Shown here: positions 63,647 to 64,000 of the stretch, in pieces | Layout: each line of letters opens with the position of its first letter | Numbering within the stretch: position 1 is the stretch's first letter | Origin: Arthrobacter globiformis | GTDB lineage: Bacteria > Actinomycetota > Actinomycetes > Actinomycetales > Micrococcaceae | Direction of reading: 5' to 3' | DNA length: 64,000 bases | NCBI RefSeq assembly: GCF_030815865.1 | Contig: NZ_JAUSXI010000001.1 | Location: 3,534,001 to 3,598,000 of the forward strand | Position numbers and translations under genes: made by a program | Notes under the pieces: model-generated | The model's database searches: none | What the model was told of the DNA's origin: nothing | Seen by the model: only the letters and a program-made list of their open reading frames with translations

Positions 63647-64000
63647 TCAGGAAGTCCTGGCCGGGAGTGTGAGCGGCGTGAAGGACGGCCGGGTGGCTTC
63701 GTAGGCCGTAATGTCCTCCTCGTGCTGCAGGGTCAGCCCAATGTCATCGAGGCCCTCGAGCAGGCGCCAGCGCGTGTAGTCGTCGATCTCGAACGGCGCA
63801 ACCACGTTGCCGCAGGTGACGGTCTTGGAGGCGAGGTCAACGGTCACCTCGGTTCCGGGCGCGTTCTCGAGCGTCTTCCAGATGAGCTCGATGTCATCCT
63901 GGGCAACCTGCGCGGCGAGGAGTCCCTGCTTGCCCGAGTTGCCGCGGAAGATGTCGGCGAAGCGGGAGGAAAGGACGACGCGGAAGCCGTAGTCCTTGAG
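63647..64000 (-). CDS. leuD: 3-isopropylmalate dehydratase small subunit (partial, 5' end outside window)
   Basis: The C-terminal 117 or so residues are present: [28 protein letters not shown], then [38 protein letters not shown] and [11 protein letters not shown]. This is the swivel-domain subunit of isopropylmalate isomerase in leucine synthesis. The start and the N-terminal part lie beyond 64000, and leuC would be expected upstream. Confidence 0.93.
   Translation of the reverse strand, partial: LKDYGFRVVLSSRFADIFRGNSGKQGLLAAQVAQDDIELIWKTLENAPGTEVTVDLASKTVTCGNVVAPFEIDDYTRWRLLEGLDDIGLTLQHEEDITAYEATRPSFTPLTLPARTS

Overview
The window is chromosomal DNA from a high-GC actinobacterium. The best fit is Arthrobacter or Pseudarthrobacter (Micrococcaceae). 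This rests on frequent GTG and TTG starts, on actinobacterial DUF families (DUF3052, DUF3145, DUF2469, DUF3515, DUF6504), on the gene order aceE - fasR - fabD - fabH - acpP - fabF, and on a ribosomal protein L32 without zinc cysteines. I see no prophage, insertion sequence, CRISPR array or rRNA. There is one tRNA.

Layout. (1) 1-9.5 kb is accessory carbohydrate metabolism: a 5'-truncated SDR fragment, gnd (frameshifted), a GntR regulator, a three-gene operon (3-hydroxyisobutyrate-type dehydrogenase, IdnO, IdnD), a divergent D-2-hydroxyacid dehydrogenase, an MHS-family MFS transporter and an IclR regulator. Three promoters here share paired half-sites near TGTTCAGTAT, 19 bp apart, which makes an IclR regulon likely. 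(2) 9.6-12.1 kb: DUF6504, tRNA-Val, a sirtuin, a peroxiredoxin and DUF3052. (3) 12.4-20.6 kb: pyruvate dehydrogenase E1 and the FAS-II cluster, linking acetyl-CoA supply to fatty acid synthesis. (4) 20.6-31.2 kb: DUF3145, then a long minus-strand block rpsP - KH - rimM - trmD - rplS - lepB - lepB - rnhB - DUF2469 - yraN - comM (frameshifted) - dprA - xerC. (5) 31.4-36.8 kb: a hypothetical protein, a VOC dioxygenase, an amidohydrolase, a TPP riboswitch with thiC, and an alpha/beta hydrolase. (6) 36.8-50.8 kb: ffh, a zwf-like gene, glnB-amtB, an MFS transporter, ftsY, smc, mutM, rnc, rpmF and yceD. This block groups SRP targeting, chromosome structure and RNA processing. (7) 50.9-64 kb: coaD, an aminotransferase (frameshifted), a spermidine-synthase-like gene, rsmD, recG, a short DAK2 protein, thiL, a DUF3515 lipoprotein, ddl, gpsA, plsC, murA and the 3' part of leuD.

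Three conserved genes (gnd, comM, the aminotransferase) each carry one apparent extra G/C inside a GGCGG-type context. Sequencing or assembly error is the simplest explanation. Most of the window is ordinary core genome. The parts worth a second look are the sugar-acid/IclR regulon, several repeat structures (a 22-bp REP-like element, a 58-bp tandem repeat) and several operator-like palindromes. All functions are inferred from sequence motifs and gene context; no searches were run.
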